Of a stretch of DNA of 64,000 bases, positions 1 through 11,100 are shown piece after piece. The stretch is from the NCBI RefSeq assembly GCF_004328625.1, contig NZ_CP032229.1:1364001-1428000 (forward strand). Direction: 5' to 3'. Position numbers and translations under genes: made by a program. The first letter of the stretch is position 1; every line of letters starts with the position of its first letter. The notes beneath the pieces are model-generated. The model worked only from the letters and a program-made list of their open reading frames with translations, did not search any database and was not told the origin of the DNA. The stretch comes from Streptomyces seoulensis. Its GTDB lineage: Bacteria; Actinomycetota; Actinomycetes; Streptomycetales; Streptomycetaceae.

Positions 1-49
1 TACCGACGAGTAGGCAAAAGGGCGACGTGAGGGGCGCCTCAGCGCGGGT

Positions 50-1030
50 TCAGCGCAGGAAGGGGTCCACCGCGACGGCGACGAAGAGAATGGAGACGTA
101 GGTGATCGACCAGTGGAACAGCCGCATCTCCTTGAGCTTGGCCCCCGACACCTCGGCCTTGGCCCGGTTCTGCAGGCCGTGCGCCTCCCAGAGCCAGAAG
201 CCGCCGGCCGCGAGGGCGACCACGGTGTAGAACCAGCCGGTGTAGCCGAGCGGGGTCAGCAGCAGGGAGACGGCGACCATCACCCAGCTGTAGATCACGA
301 TCTGCCGGGCGACCACCTTGTTGGAGGCGATGACGGGCAGCATCGGCACGCCCACGCGGGCGTAGTCCTCCTTGACCTTCATGGACAGCGGCCAGTAGTG
401 CGGCGGCGTCCAGAAGAACATCACGAGGAAGAGGATGACCGGCGCCCAGGACATCGAGTTCGTGACCGAGGACCAGCCGATGAGCACCGGCAGACAGCCC
501 GCGATACCGCCCCAGACGATGTTCTGCGAGGTACGCCGCTTGAGGATCATCGTGTAGACGACGACGTAGAAGAGGAGCGCACCGAGTGACAGCCACGCGG
601 ACAGCCAGTTGACGGTCAGCCCGAACAGCAGCGTCGAGACGACCGCCAGACCGATACCGAAGGCGAGGCACTCGCGCGGGCTGACCAGTCCGGTCACCAG
701 CGGCCGCTGCGAGGTGCGGTCCATCAGCGCGTCGATGTCCCGGTCGATGTACATGTTGAGCGCGTTGGCGCCGCCCGCGGACAGATAACCGCCCACGCAC
801 GTGAGCAGGACGAGGCCCAGGTCGGGCACCCCCTGCTGGGCCAGGAACATCACCGGGACCGTGGTGATGAGCAGCAGCTCGATGATCCGCGGCTTGGTCA
901 GCGCCACGAAGCCCTTGACGCGGGCCCCGAACGACCGGTGAACCGGGTCCGGGCTCGTACCGGGACCGGCCTCGCCCAGAGCCTTGAGGGCCTGGGAAGT
1001 GCCCCCAGGACGGGATTCGACGGCCGTCAC
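50..1030 (-). CDS. ctaB: Protoheme IX farnesyltransferase (heme O synthase)
   Basis: Transfers a farnesyl group to protoheme IX to make heme O, the precursor of the heme A of cytochrome c oxidase; an integral membrane enzyme of the UbiA prenyltransferase superfamily. The protein (about 326 residues) has many hydrophobic segments and the UbiA signature [14 protein letters not shown], followed later by the second acidic loop [10 protein letters not shown]. The frame stays open far upstream. The GTG at 1030 was chosen because AGGGG lies 5 nt before it; an in-frame ATG at 1051 and a GTG at 1036 are alternatives. It is divergent from tkt, the usual arrangement in Streptomyces, where the two share one intergenic promoter region. 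Function is confident, the exact start less so. Confidence 0.95.
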   Translation of the reverse strand: MTAVESRPGGTSQALKALGEAGPGTSPDPVHRSFGARVKGFVALTKPRIIELLLITTVPVMFLAQQGVPDLGLVLLTCVGGYLSAGGANALNMYIDRDIDALMDRTSQRPLVTGLVSPRECLAFGIGLAVVSTLLFGLTVNWLSAWLSLGALLFYVVVYTMILKRRTSQNIVWGGIAGCLPVLIGWSSVTNSMSWAPVILFLVMFFWTPPHYWPLSMKVKEDYARVGVPMLPVIASNKVVARQIVIYSWVMVAVSLLLTPLGYTGWFYTVVALAAGGFWLWEAHGLQNRAKAEVSGAKLKEMRLFHWSITYVSILFVAVAVDPFLR

Positions 1031-1424
1031 GCACACCCCTGACAGAGACATCAAGCGAGCATTCCCGTGTGAAAGCGGGGTAAAGGCTCGCGCGTACCAC
1101 GCCACTTTAGACGTTGCCCATATCCGGTTTTTCGCCGGGGTCGGCTCGTGTTGTCGCCCCTTACGGCACACCGCCCGTCCGAGGTCCCTCCCGGCTCGGT
1201 TGAGCACTCGGACGAGCGGCTCCGTATTCATGTGCCAAGCGGCTCCCGGGCCGGTCGGGAGGCGGATCGCGACGAGTCCCGGCAGTCTGGAATGACTCGA
1301 AAAAACGCACGTCCCCTCGGGGGTAGGCTCGACAACGGCCGGTGGACACCAGTGCACCGGCGGCCGGCGGGCGCCACGCGCCGCGACCCGGCGAACAACA
1401 TGTGGAGAGGAGCCCTGAGCCAGG
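1031..1424. promoter_or_regulatory. ctaB / tkt divergent intergenic region
   Basis: 394 bp without a credible gene. On the plus strand a good -10 element, TAGGCT, lies at 1324-1329 and would give tkt a leader of about 90 nt; GGAGAGGAG at 1404-1412 is the likely tkt ribosome-binding site. The minus-strand half (about 1080-1140) is the most AT-rich part and contains TAAAGT-like -10 candidates for ctaB. No convincing operator palindrome was found. Confidence 0.5.
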
Positions 1425-3512
1425 GTGAGCACCAAGCCGACCACCACAGACCTTGAGTGGACCGAGCTGGACCAGCGGGCCGTGGACACCGCCCGGGTCC
1501 TGGCCGCCGACGCCGTACAGAAGGTCGGCAACGGCCATCCCGGCACGGCGATGAGCCTGGCCCCGGCCGCCTACACCCTCTTCCAGAAGGTGATGCGGCA
1601 CGACCCCGCCGACCCGCGCTGGGTGGGCCGCGACCGCTTCGTGCTGTCCGCCGGTCACTCGTCCCTGACCCTCTACACACAGCTCTACCTGGCCGGCTTC
1701 GGCCTGGAGCTGGACGACCTGAAGTCCTTCCGCACCTGGGGCTCCAAGACTCCGGGCCACCCGGAGTACGGGCACACCGAGGGCGTCGAGACCACGACCG
1801 GCCCGCTGGGCCAGGGTGTGGCCAACGCGGTGGGCATGGCGATGGCGTCCCGCTTCGAGCGGGGCCTGTTCGACCCCGACGCGCCCGAGGGCACGTCCCC
1901 GTTCGACCACTACATCTACTGCATCGCCGGTGACGGCTGCCTCCAGGAGGGCATCTCCTCCGAGGCGTCCTCCCTCGCGGGCCACCAGAAGCTCGGCAAC
2001 CTGGTCCTGCTGTGGGACGACAACCACATCTCGATCGAGGGCGACACCGAGACCGCCGTGTCCGAGGACACGATGAAGCGGTACGAGGCGTACGGCTGGC
2101 ACGTCCAGCGCGTGGAGCCCAAGGCCGACGGCGACCTCGACCCGGCGGCGATCTACGCGGCGATCGAGAAGGCCAAGGCGGTCACCGACCGGCCGTCCTT
2201 CATCGCCATGCGCTCGATCATCGCCTGGCCCGCCCCGAACGCCCAGGACACCGAGGCCGCACACGGCTCGGCCCTCGGTGACGACGAGGTCGCGGCCACC
2301 AAGCGCGTCCTCGGCTTCGACGAGGCGCAGAGCTTCGCCGTCGCCGACGAGGTCCTCGACCACACCCGCGGCGCCCTGGAGCGCGGCCGTCAGGCCAAGG
2401 CGGAGTGGGAGAAGGGCTTCCAGGTCTGGCGCGAGAACAACGCGGACCGCGCGGCCGAGTTCGACCGCATCAGCGAGGGCGCCCTGCCGACCGGCTGGGA
2501 GCTGAAGATCCCGGTCTTCGAGACCGGCAAGAGCGTGGCCACCCGTGCCGCCTCCGGCAAGGTCCTCCAGGCGCTCGGCCCGGTCATCCCCGAGCTGTGG
2601 GGCGGCTCCGCCGACCTCGCCGGGTCGAACAACACGACCATCGACAAGGACAGCTCCTTCCTCCCGGCGGGCAACCCGCTCCCGGAGGCGTCCCCGTACG
2701 GCCGCACGATCCACTTCGGCATCCGTGAGTTCGCGATGGCCGCCGAGATGAACGGCATCACGCTGGCCGGGAACACCCGGGTCTACGGCGGCACGTTCCT
2801 CGTCTTCTCCGACTACATGCGCAACGCCGTGCGCCTGTCTGCGCTGATGCACCTGCCTGTGACGTACGTGTGGACGCACGACTCGATCGGTCTCGGCGAG
2901 GACGGCCCGACCCACCAGCCGGTGGAGCACCTGGCCGCGCTGCGCGCGATCCCCGGTCTGAACGTGGTCCGCCCGGCGGACGCCAACGAGACCGCCATCG
3001 CCTGGCGCGAGGTGCTGAAGCGCTGGACCAAGGAGTTCGGCAAGGGCGCCCCGACCGGCCTGGTGCTCAGCCGTCAGGGCCTGCCGACGTACGACCCGAA
3101 CGAGGACGCCGCGCGTGGCGGGTACGTCCTGTTCGAGGCCGAGGGTGGCGAGCCCGAGGTCATCCTGATCGCCACCGGTTCCGAGGTGCACGTCGCCGTG
3201 GAGGCGCGCGAGCAGCTCCAGGCCAGGGGCGTGCCGACCCGCGTGGTCTCGATGCCGTCGGTCGAGTGGTTCGAGGAGCAGGACCAGGGGTACCGGGACT
3301 CCGTGCTGCCGCCGTCGGTCAAGGCCCGCGTCGCCGTCGAGGCGGGCATCGGCCTGACCTGGCACAAGTACGTGGGTGACGCCGGCCGCATCGTTTCGCT
3401 GGAGCACTTCGGCGCGTCCGCGGACGGCAAGGTCCTGTTCCGCGAGTTCGGCTTCACTCCGGAGAACGTGGCCGACAAGGCGCGGGAATCCCTCGCCGCC
3501 ACGCAGCGCTGA
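1425..3512 (+). CDS. tkt: Transketolase
   Basis: Thiamine-diphosphate enzyme of the non-oxidative pentose phosphate pathway that moves two-carbon ketol units between sugar phosphates; cytosolic. At 695 residues it is full length. The N-terminal domain has the substrate/cofactor motif GNGHPG (His38) and the ThDP-binding GDGCLQEG at about residue 169, followed by the expected DDN of the fold. The central pyrimidine-binding domain carries [11 protein letters not shown], and a C-terminal transketolase domain follows. The GTG start is preceded by GGAGAGGAG. It is the first gene of a run with tal, zwf, opcA and pgl, spaced 34 bp or less or overlapping, so the pathway is probably transcribed as one unit from the promoter near 1324. 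Confidence 0.97.
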   Translation: MSTKPTTTDLEWTELDQRAVDTARVLAADAVQKVGNGHPGTAMSLAPAAYTLFQKVMRHDPADPRWVGRDRFVLSAGHSSLTLYTQLYLAGFGLELDDLKSFRTWGSKTPGHPEYGHTEGVETTTGPLGQGVANAVGMAMASRFERGLFDPDAPEGTSPFDHYIYCIAGDGCLQEGISSEASSLAGHQKLGNLVLLWDDNHISIEGDTETAVSEDTMKRYEAYGWHVQRVEPKADGDLDPAAIYAAIEKAKAVTDRPSFIAMRSIIAWPAPNAQDTEAAHGSALGDDEVAATKRVLGFDEAQSFAVADEVLDHTRGALERGRQAKAEWEKGFQVWRENNADRAAEFDRISEGALPTGWELKIPVFETGKSVATRAASGKVLQALGPVIPELWGGSADLAGSNNTTIDKDSSFLPAGNPLPEASPYGRTIHFGIREFAMAAEMNGITLAGNTRVYGGTFLVFSDYMRNAVRLSALMHLPVTYVWTHDSIGLGEDGPTHQPVEHLAALRAIPGLNVVRPADANETAIAWREVLKRWTKEFGKGAPTGLVLSRQGLPTYDPNEDAARGGYVLFEAEGGEPEVILIATGSEVHVAVEAREQLQARGVPTRVVSMPSVEWFEEQDQGYRDSVLPPSVKARVAVEAGIGLTWHKYVGDAGRIVSLEHFGASADGKVLFREFGFTPENVADKARESLAATQR

Positions 3513-3546
3513 CGCCCGTAAACGACACGTAGGAGATGCAATTTCC

Positions 3547-4665
3547 ATGACAGACGCACTGAAGCGCCTCTCCGAGGAAGGCGTGGCGATCTGGCTGGAC
3601 GACCTGTCGCGCAAGCGGATCACGTCCGGCAACCTCGCCGAGCTGATCGACCAGCAGCACGTCGTGGGCGTCACCACCAACCCCACGATCTTCCAGAAGG
3701 CGATCTCGCAGGGCGACGGCTACGACCAGCAGCTCACCGACCTCGCCGCGCGTGAGGTCACGGTCGAAGAGGCCATCCGCATGATCACGACGGCGGACGT
3801 CCGCGACGCCGCCGACATCATGCGCCCGGTCTTCGACGCCACCGACGGCAAGGACGGCAGGGTCTCCATCGAGGTCGACCCGCGCCTGGCGCACAACACG
3901 CGCGCCACGCTCGCCGAGGCCCGCCAGCTCGCGTGGCTGGTGGACCGCCCGAACACGCTGATCAAGATCCCGGCGACCGAGGCGGGTCTGCCGGCCATCG
4001 CGGAGACGATCGGCACCGGCATCAGCGTCAACGTCACGCTGATCTTCTCCCTCGACCGGTACCGCAAGGTCATGGACGCCTACCTGAACGGCCTGGAGAT
4101 GGCCAAGGAACGCGGCCTGGACCTGTCCAAGATCCACTCCGTGGCGTCCTTCTTCGTGTCCCGCGTGGACTCCGAGATCGACAAGCGGCTGAAGGCCGTC
4201 GGCACCGACGAGGCCAAGGCGCTGATGGGCAAGGCCGCCGTCGCCAACGCGCGCCTCGCCTACCAGGCGTACGAGGAGGTCTTCTCCTCGGACCGCTGGA
4301 AGGCGCTGGAGAAGGCGGGCGCCAACAAGCAGCGTCCGCTGTGGGCGTCGACCGGTGTGAAGGACCCGGCGTACTCGGACACGATGTACGTCACCGACCT
4401 GGTCGCGCCGAACACGGTCAACACCATGCCGGAGGCCACCCTGGAGGCCACCGAGGACCACGGTGAGATCACCGGCGACACGGTGTCCGGCACCTACGAG
4501 CAGGCCCGTGCCGACCTCGACGCGATCGAGGCCCTCGGCATCTCCTACGACGACGTCGTCCAGGTGCTGGAGGACGAGGGCGTGGACAAGTTCGAGGCGT
4601 CCTGGAACGACCTGCTCAAGTCGACCGAGGCGGAGCTGAAGCGCCTCGCCCCCTCGGAGGGCTGA
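3547..4665 (+). CDS. tal: Transaldolase
   Basis: Class I aldolase-type enzyme that transfers dihydroxyacetone units between sedoheptulose-7-P and glyceraldehyde-3-P, linking the pentose phosphate pathway to glycolysis. The 372-residue product matches the long actinobacterial/plant-type transaldolase. It contains [10 protein letters not shown] near the N terminus and the Schiff-base lysine in [12 protein letters not shown] (Lys140). The frame is open upstream into tkt, but ATG at 3547 has AGGAGA 10 nt before it and starts exactly where homology starts ([12 protein letters not shown]). It lies 34 bp after tkt. The zwf ribosome-binding site is embedded in its last codons, which suggests translational coupling. 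Confidence 0.97.
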   Translation: MTDALKRLSEEGVAIWLDDLSRKRITSGNLAELIDQQHVVGVTTNPTIFQKAISQGDGYDQQLTDLAAREVTVEEAIRMITTADVRDAADIMRPVFDATDGKDGRVSIEVDPRLAHNTRATLAEARQLAWLVDRPNTLIKIPATEAGLPAIAETIGTGISVNVTLIFSLDRYRKVMDAYLNGLEMAKERGLDLSKIHSVASFFVSRVDSEIDKRLKAVGTDEAKALMGKAAVANARLAYQAYEEVFSSDRWKALEKAGANKQRPLWASTGVKDPAYSDTMYVTDLVAPNTVNTMPEATLEATEDHGEITGDTVSGTYEQARADLDAIEALGISYDDVVQVLEDEGVDKFEASWNDLLKSTEAELKRLAPSEG

Positions 4666-4666
4666 T

Positions 4667-6205
4667 TTGTCACCCCTCAACGGTTCCGGAGCGAACCCGC
4701 TTCGTGATCCCGCGGACCGACGGCTCCCGCGCATCGCGGGGCCGTCGGGCCTGGTGATCTTCGGCGTCACGGGCGACCTGTCGCGCAAGAAGCTGATGCC
4801 GGCGGTCTACGACCTGGCCAACCGCGGTCTGCTGCCGCCGGGCTTCTCCCTGGTGGGCTTCGCCCGCCGTGACTGGGAGGACGAGGACTTCGCCCAGGTC
4901 GTGCACGACGCGGTCAAGGAGCACGCGCGGACCCCGTTCCGCGAGGAGGTCTGGCAGCAGCTCATCCAGGGGATGCGCTTCGTCCAGGGCACCTTCGACG
5001 ACGACGAGGCGTTCGAGCGGCTGCGCGCGACCATCGACGAGCTGGACAAGCAGCAGGGCACCGGCGGCAACTTCGCCTTCTACCTGTCGGTGCCGCCGAG
5101 CGCCTTCCCGGTCGTCATCCAGCAGCTCAAGAAGCACGATCTGACCGACCAGTCCGGGGGCTCCTGGCGGCGCGCGGTCATCGAGAAGCCGTTCGGCCAC
5201 GACCTGAGGTCCGCCGAGGACCTCAACAAGGTCGTGCACGAGGTGTTCGAGCCGGACCAGGTGTTCCGGATCGACCACTACCTCGGCAAGGAGACCGTCC
5301 AGAACATCCTGGCGCTGCGGTTCGCCAACACGATGTTCGAGCCGATCTGGAACCGGTCCTTCGTGGACCATGTCCAGATCACGATGGCCGAGGACATCGG
5401 CGTCGGCGGGCGTGCCGGGTACTACGACGGCATCGGGGCCGCCCGTGACGTCATCCAGAACCACCTGCTCCAGCTGCTGGCGCTGACCGCCATGGAGGAG
5501 CCGTCCTCCTTCGGCGCGGACGCGCTGGCCAGGGAGAAGACCAAGGTGCTCGGTGCCGTACGGCTGCCGAAGGACCTGGGCGCCGACACCGTGCGCGGAC
5601 AGTACGCGGCCGGCTGGCAGGGCGGCGAGAAGGTCATCGGCTATCTGCAAGAGGACGGCATCGACCCCAAGTCGAAGACCGACACCTACGCGGCGCTGAA
5701 GCTGGAGATCGACAACCGCCGCTGGGCGGGCGTCCCCTTCTATCTGCGCACCGGCAAGCGGCTGGGCCGCAGGGTCACCGAGATCGCGGTGGTCTTCCAG
5801 CGGGCGCCGCACTCCCCGTTCGACCACACGGCGACCGAGGAGCTGGGCCAGAACGCGATCGTCATCCGGGTCCAGCCGGACGAGGGCATCACGGTCCGCT
5901 TCGGCTCGAAGGTGCCGGGCACCTCGATGGAGATCCGGGACGTGTCGATGGACTTCGCGTACGGCGAGTCCTTCACCGAGTCCAGCCCCGAGGCGTACGA
6001 GCGGCTCATCCTCGATGTGCTGCTGGGCGACGCGAACCTCTTCCCGCGTACGGAGGAGGTCGAGCTGTCCTGGAAGATCCTCGACCCGGTCGAGGAGTAC
6101 TGGGACGAGCACGGGCGGCCCGCGCAGTACAAGTCGGGCACCTGGGGCCCGGCCGAGGCCGACCAGATGCTCGCACGAGACGGACGGAGCTGGCGCCGGC
6201 CATGA
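4667..6205 (+). CDS. zwf: Glucose-6-phosphate 1-dehydrogenase
   Basis: Oxidises glucose-6-phosphate to 6-phosphogluconolactone with reduction of NADP+, the entry step and main NADPH source of the oxidative pentose phosphate branch. The 512-residue protein has the N-terminal dinucleotide fold with FGVTGDLSRKKL and the active-site signature RIDHYLGKE. The start is a TTG at 4667, one base after the tal stop; GGAGG at 4656-4660 inside tal is correctly spaced. Its stop overlaps the opcA start as ATGA. The neighbour OpcA is the known activator of this enzyme in actinobacteria and cyanobacteria, so the overlap probably secures matched synthesis. Confidence 0.97.
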   Translation: MSPLNGSGANPLRDPADRRLPRIAGPSGLVIFGVTGDLSRKKLMPAVYDLANRGLLPPGFSLVGFARRDWEDEDFAQVVHDAVKEHARTPFREEVWQQLIQGMRFVQGTFDDDEAFERLRATIDELDKQQGTGGNFAFYLSVPPSAFPVVIQQLKKHDLTDQSGGSWRRAVIEKPFGHDLRSAEDLNKVVHEVFEPDQVFRIDHYLGKETVQNILALRFANTMFEPIWNRSFVDHVQITMAEDIGVGGRAGYYDGIGAARDVIQNHLLQLLALTAMEEPSSFGADALAREKTKVLGAVRLPKDLGADTVRGQYAAGWQGGEKVIGYLQEDGIDPKSKTDTYAALKLEIDNRRWAGVPFYLRTGKRLGRRVTEIAVVFQRAPHSPFDHTATEELGQNAIVIRVQPDEGITVRFGSKVPGTSMEIRDVSMDFAYGESFTESSPEAYERLILDVLLGDANLFPRTEEVELSWKILDPVEEYWDEHGRPAQYKSGTWGPAEADQMLARDGRSWRRP

Positions 6206-7299
6206 AGATAGACCTGACCGACACCACCGCCGGTGAGATCAACAAGGCGCTGATCGAGGGCCGCCGCGCCATCGGCACGCCCGCCGTGGGCATGGTGCTG
6301 ACCCTGGTCATCGTCACCGACGAGGAGAACGCCTACGACTCGCTGCGGGCGGCGAGCGACGCCTCGCGGGAACACCCCTCGCGCACGCTCGTCGTCATCC
6401 GCCGGGTCTCGCGCACCCCGCGCGACCGCACCACCTCCCGCCTAGACGCCGAGGTACGGGTGGGCGCGGAGGCCGGCACCGGCGAGACGGCCGTACTGCG
6501 GCTGTACGGCGAGGTGTCCGACCACGCCGACTCGGTGGTGCTGCCGCTGCTGCTCCCGGACGCCCCGGTGGTGGTCTGGTGGCCGGTGAACTCGCCGGCC
6601 GCCCCGGCCGAGGACCCGCTGGGCGCGCTGGCGCAGCGCCGGGTCACCGACACCTACGCGGCCGAGCAGCCGGTGCGTGCGCTGGCGGCGCGTGCGCAGA
6701 CGTACACGCCGGGCGACACCGACCTGGCGTGGACGCGGATCACTCCGTGGCGTTCGATGCTGGCGGCGGCCCTGGACCAGGTGGACTGCGAGGTGCGGTC
6801 CGTCGAGGTCGAGGGCGAGGAGTTCAACCCGAGCTGCGAGCTGCTGGCCATGTGGCTGGCGGACCGGCTGGGTGTGCCGGTGCAGCGGTCGCTGTCCTCG
6901 GGGCCGGGTCTGACGGCGGTCCGGATGGAGACCACGTGCGGGCCGGTCGTGCTGGACCGGGCGGACGGTTCGCTGGCGAACCTGTCCATCAAGGGCCAGC
7001 CGTCCCGCGCGGTGGCGCTCCAGCGCCGGGACACCGCCGAGCTGATCGCGGAGGAGCTGCGCCGGCTCGACCCGGACGACACCTACGCGGCGGCCCTGCG
7101 CTTCGGCGTGGAGCGGCTGTCGATGGGCGCGGACGCGGTGGCGGCGCTGGGCGGTGCTCCGGCCGAGTCTGCGGCGAAGTCCGCTGAGGACGAGGTGGTC
7201 ACCGAGGTGGCCGTGGCCGAGTCCGAGGCGGGTACCGAGGAGGGCGAGGCCGAGCGGCCGACCCCGAACTCCCTCGCGAGGAAGGCGGCGTCGAAGTGA
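6202..7299 (+). CDS. opcA: OpcA, glucose-6-phosphate dehydrogenase assembly/activator protein
   Basis: Assembles or allosterically activates Zwf; not an enzyme itself as far as known. The 365-residue protein begins MKIDLTDTTAGEINKALIEG and shows the OpcA-family blocks RTLVVIRRVSR and VVWWPVNSPA near the middle, then a C-terminal tail rich in Ala/Glu (about residues 315-365) that looks disordered. It overlaps zwf by 4 nt (ATGA) and pgl by 4 nt (GTGA), so it is translationally coupled on both sides. Position between zwf and pgl is the conserved actinobacterial order. Confidence 0.93.
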   Translation: MKIDLTDTTAGEINKALIEGRRAIGTPAVGMVLTLVIVTDEENAYDSLRAASDASREHPSRTLVVIRRVSRTPRDRTTSRLDAEVRVGAEAGTGETAVLRLYGEVSDHADSVVLPLLLPDAPVVVWWPVNSPAAPAEDPLGALAQRRVTDTYAAEQPVRALAARAQTYTPGDTDLAWTRITPWRSMLAAALDQVDCEVRSVEVEGEEFNPSCELLAMWLADRLGVPVQRSLSSGPGLTAVRMETTCGPVVLDRADGSLANLSIKGQPSRAVALQRRDTAELIAEELRRLDPDDTYAAALRFGVERLSMGADAVAALGGAPAESAAKSAEDEVVTEVAVAESEAGTEEGEAERPTPNSLARKAASK

Positions 7300-8078
7300 G
7301 CACTCCGCAACTGGTCGTGCACCGCGACAAGGAACTGATGGCCGAGGCCGCCGCCGCGCGGCTGATCACCAAGATCGTGGACGCGCAGGCGTCGCGCGGT
7401 CACGCCTCGGTGGTCCTCACCGGGGGCCGCAACGGCAACGGTCTGCTGGCCGCGCTGGCCAAGGCGCCCGCGCGGGACGCGATCGACTGGGGCCGCCTGG
7501 ACCTGTGGTGGGGCGACGAGCGCTACCTCCCCGAGGGCGACCCGGACCGCAACTACACGCAGGCCCGCGAGGCCCTGCTGGACTCCGTACCGCTGGACCC
7601 GGCGCGCGTGCACCCGATGCCCGCGTCCGACGGGCCCTACGGCGCGGACGTGGACGCGGCGGCCGGCGCGTACGCGGCGGAGCTGGCCAAGGCGGCCGGT
7701 CCCGAGGACCACGCCGAGGTGCCGGAGTTCGACGTGCTGCTGCTGGGCGTCGGCCCGGACACGCATGTGGCGTCGCTCTTCCCGGAGCTGCCCGCGGTGC
7801 GGGAGACCGAGCGCACGGTGGTGGGTGTGCACGGCGCGCCCAAGCCGCCGCCGACCCGGACCTCCCTGACGCTGCCCGCGATCCGCGCGGCGCGTGAGGT
7901 GTGGCTGCTGGCGGCGGGCGAGGACAAGGCCGAGGCGGTGGCGATCGCGCTGTCCGGCGCGGGCGAGGTGCAGGCCCCGGCGGCCGGTGCCCAGGGCCGG
8001 GCGCGCACGCTGTGGCTGCTGGACTCGGCGGCCGCGGCGGATCTGCCCCGGTCGATGTATCCGCCGGCGTCACCGTGA
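7296..8078 (+). CDS. pgl: 6-phosphogluconolactonase
   Basis: Hydrolyses 6-phosphogluconolactone, the product of Zwf, to 6-phosphogluconate. The 260-residue SugarP_isomerase/NagB-fold protein carries VVLTGGRNGNGLL near residue 35-50, the family block LDLWWGDERYLPEGDPDRNYTQ, and DVLLLGVGPDTHVASLFP. The last block has Pro-Asp where many relatives have a GxDGHxASLFP pattern, a small variation at the substrate loop. The GTG start overlaps the opcA stop. It is the last gene of the pentose-phosphate operon; a GC-rich hairpin follows at 8094-8122. Confidence 0.94.
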   Translation: MSTPQLVVHRDKELMAEAAAARLITKIVDAQASRGHASVVLTGGRNGNGLLAALAKAPARDAIDWGRLDLWWGDERYLPEGDPDRNYTQAREALLDSVPLDPARVHPMPASDGPYGADVDAAAGAYAAELAKAAGPEDHAEVPEFDVLLLGVGPDTHVASLFPELPAVRETERTVVGVHGAPKPPPTRTSLTLPAIRAAREVWLLAAGEDKAEAVAIALSGAGEVQAPAAGAQGRARTLWLLDSAAAADLPRSMYPPASP

Positions 8079-8093
8079 GCTGAGCGCGGTCGA

Positions 8094-8122
8094 GGGGGCG
8101 GCGGGGTTTTCCCGTCGCCCCC
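8094..8122 (+). terminator. Hairpin terminator after pgl
   Basis: A 12-bp stem (GGGGGCGGCGGG against CCCGTCGCCCCC, one G-T wobble) closes a TTTT loop, 15 nt after the pgl stop. The convergent helicase gene ends 40 nt further on, so it may stop transcription from both sides. Confidence 0.7.
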
Positions 8123-8124
8123 TT

Positions 8125-8169
8125 CTCCGTGTCGGCGGTCTCCGTGTCGCCGGTTTCCGTGTCAGCGGG
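8125..8169. repeat. Three imperfect 15-bp tandem repeats
   Basis: Units of the form CTCCGTGTCGGCGGT occur three times in a row (8125-8139, 8140-8154, 8155-8169) with two to four changes in the later units. The last unit contains the stop codon of the minus-strand helicase gene (8162-8164), so two of the three units are just beyond the coding end. Confidence 0.7.
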
Positions 8170-11100
8170 CGGCGCTCACCTGCTCCGGGCCGCCCTGGAG
8201 CCGTCCGGCGCCGCGGAGTTCGGCGATGTCGGCGGCGAGCCGGTCGCGGATGTCCTTGCCGGTGCGCCGCCAGCCGAAGAACTCGCAGGTCTGCTTGATG
8301 AGTTCGTCCTCGGTCATGCCGGGGCACTCGGCGGCCAGCTCGAAGAGGGCCACATGGCGTTCACCGGGCGCGATGTGCACGACCTTGCGGGGTGTGTCGC
8401 CCTCGCGGGGGTGACGGGCCTTCAGCGGGGCGGCGTCGGCGAGCGCGTAGAAGCCGTCGTCCGAGGCGATCCGCCGGGAGCGCACCAGGGCGTCGGCGAC
8501 CGCGCGGACGTTGTCCCGGATACGGCTGCCGGCCCGGCCGACGCCCCAGGCTTCCCGCGCCCGCTGCACCAGCAGGTCCTCGTGCACCGGGCCTTCGGCC
8601 TCGATGATCCGGACCAGCACCTCGCGCAGCGCGGGCCGGGCCTCGGCGGTGTGCAGTTCGTGGCGCGGGGCGACGGTGACGACGCCGGGGGCGTAGGGCG
8701 CGCTCCACTCCCGTCCGGTGCCGGGGTCGACGGGGACGCGCTCCAGCGGGATGTCGACGGGCTGGGTCCGCTGCTCGGGCACCTTGGGGAGGGCCGTCGG
8801 GCCGGTCACCGTGGTCAACGGCCCGCTCGCGACGGCCTGTTCGACGGCCTCGCGCAGCCGGCGTTCGGCCGCCGCCCGGCCCCGGTACCAGTCGGTGCCC
8901 CAGATGCGGTGCAGCCGCCAGCCCAGCCCGTTCAGCACCTGCTCGCGCAGCCGGTCCCGGTCGCGGGCGGCCTTGGACGAGTGGTACATCGCGCCGTCGC
9001 ACTCGATGCCGAGGGCGTACGCGCCGGGGGATGCGGGATGGCGTACGCCCAGGTCGATGCGGTACCCGGCGACACCGACCTGCGGCTGGACCCGGTAGCC
9101 CCAGCCGCGCAGCACGGCGAGGACGGACTCCTCGAAGGGGCTGTCGGGTTCGGCGTCCGACTGGACCACGTCACGGGCGAGCACGGCCGGGCCGTTCTCG
9201 GCGTACTCCAGATACCGCTTGAGGTACTGCACGCTCTCGTTCGCGCTGTCCGCGAGGCTCGCGCCACGGAAGGAGGAGACGACCTCCATGCGGAAGCGGG
9301 CGCGGGTGACCGCCACGTTGAGACGCCGCCAGCCGCCGTTCTTGTTGATCGGGCCGAAGTTGAGGCCGAGGCGGCCGTGTTCGTCGGGGCCGTAGCCGAT
9401 CGACATGATCATCACATCGCGCTCGTCGCCCTGCACCGACTCCAGGTTCTTCACGAAGAACCCGTCGAGCCGGTCCTCGGTGAAGCAGTGGTCGAGGTCG
9501 GGCCGGGCGAGCCGGGCCTGCTGCACGGCCAGGTCGATCGCGGACGCCTGCGCCTGGGAGAGCGCGACGACACCGAGGGTCTTGCCGGGCCGGGTGTCGA
9601 AGTGGTGCAGCACCCGCCGGGCCACGAACTCGGCCTCGGCCCGGTTGTCCCGTCGTCCGCCCCGGTCGTAGACACCGTCGGCCGCCAGGAAGGCCACGCC
9701 CACGTCCTCGCCCTCGGCCACCGCGCCGGGGAAGGTGATCATCGAGTTGGCGTAGAACTCGCGGTTGCTGAAGGTGATCAGGTTCTCGTGGCGGCTGCGG
9801 TAGTGCCAGCGCAGCGGCAGCTCGCGCATCGCGCCCGCCTTGCAGGCGTGCAGCAGGGACTCGAAGGAGTCGGGCAGGTCCTCGGCGTACTCGTCGGAGT
9901 CGTCGTCCACCGCGGAGTCGAAGAAGGAGGTCGGCGGGAGCTGCTTGTCGTCACCGGCGACGATCAGGGTGCGGCCCCGGTAGACGCAGTTCACCGCGTC
10001 GCTCGGCCGTACCTGGGACGCCTCGTCGAACACCACCACGTCGAAGTGGAAGTCGGGCGGCAGGAACTGGCTGACGGTCAGCGGGCTCATCATGAAGCAG
10101 GGCTTGACCGCCTGGACGACCTCGCGGGTGCGCCCCAGCAGTTCGCGCACCGGCATGTGCCGGGTCTTCTTCTCGGCCTCGCGGACGATGACGGCGCCGC
10201 CGCCCCCGGCGAAGTTGCGCGGGCGCCGCTTGTTGCACGCCTCCGTCACCGCGCCGCCCGCCGCCGCGACCAGGCGCAGGTCGGCGGCGCGGAAGTCGGC
10301 GACCCGGGTGTCCAGGTCCTCCGAACGGGTGCTGCGCAGCCGGGGGTCGGTGGCGAGCAGGTCGTCGGCCCAGACGCGCAGCACCGCCTGCTCGGCCACC
10401 TCGGGCAGCCGCTCCGGGTCGAGCCCGCGCTCGGCGGCGCTGGCCACCAGCGTGTCGGCGCCGTGCCGGGCGAGCACGGCGACCCCGCCGACGTGGGTGT
10501 GCCAGACCTCGGGTCCCTGCGGGTCGTCCAGCAGGGCGTCGACGGCCCGGCCGGCCTGGTCGAGCGGGCCGAGCAGGGCGGGCGAGAGCTGGGTGCGCCG
10601 GGCCGTGTCGAACTGGTCGAGCAGCTCGGTGACGGCCGCGTTCCAGCGGGCGGCGCGGGCGGTGGCGGCGGCGCACCAGGCGGCCAGGGCACCCTGGATC
10701 TGGTCGGCGAGCAGGGTGGGCAGCGGGTCGGGGTCGGCGTCGGCGGCGAGGCGGTCGGCCAGCAGGGCGGGCCGCTCGGCCGGGGCGCCGAGCACCGCGA
10801 TCCGGTCGGCGGTGGCGAGGGCCCGGTCGGTGCCGGCGCAGTCCGCCAGGGTGCCCGGGGTGTACGGGCCGAGGAGCGCGCGGTGGGCCCTGGTGAGCCG
10901 GGCGACCTCGGCGGAGGCCCGGTGCCAGGCGAGCGCGTCGTCCAGGCGGGCGAGGAGGGACTTGTCCCAGGTGCCGGTGCGGGTGAGCGCGGTGAGCGTC
11001 TGCCGGTCGGCCTTGTACTGCGCGGAGAAGCGGGCCATCAGCCCCTTGTGCTGCTCCCCGAACCGGGCGACCAGCTCCGGGAGTCCGGGCTCGGCGACCA

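Noticed and set aside
1161..3686. An 841-codon minus-strand frame opposite tkt
   Set aside because: Antisense shadow of transketolase; no motif and no ribosome site.
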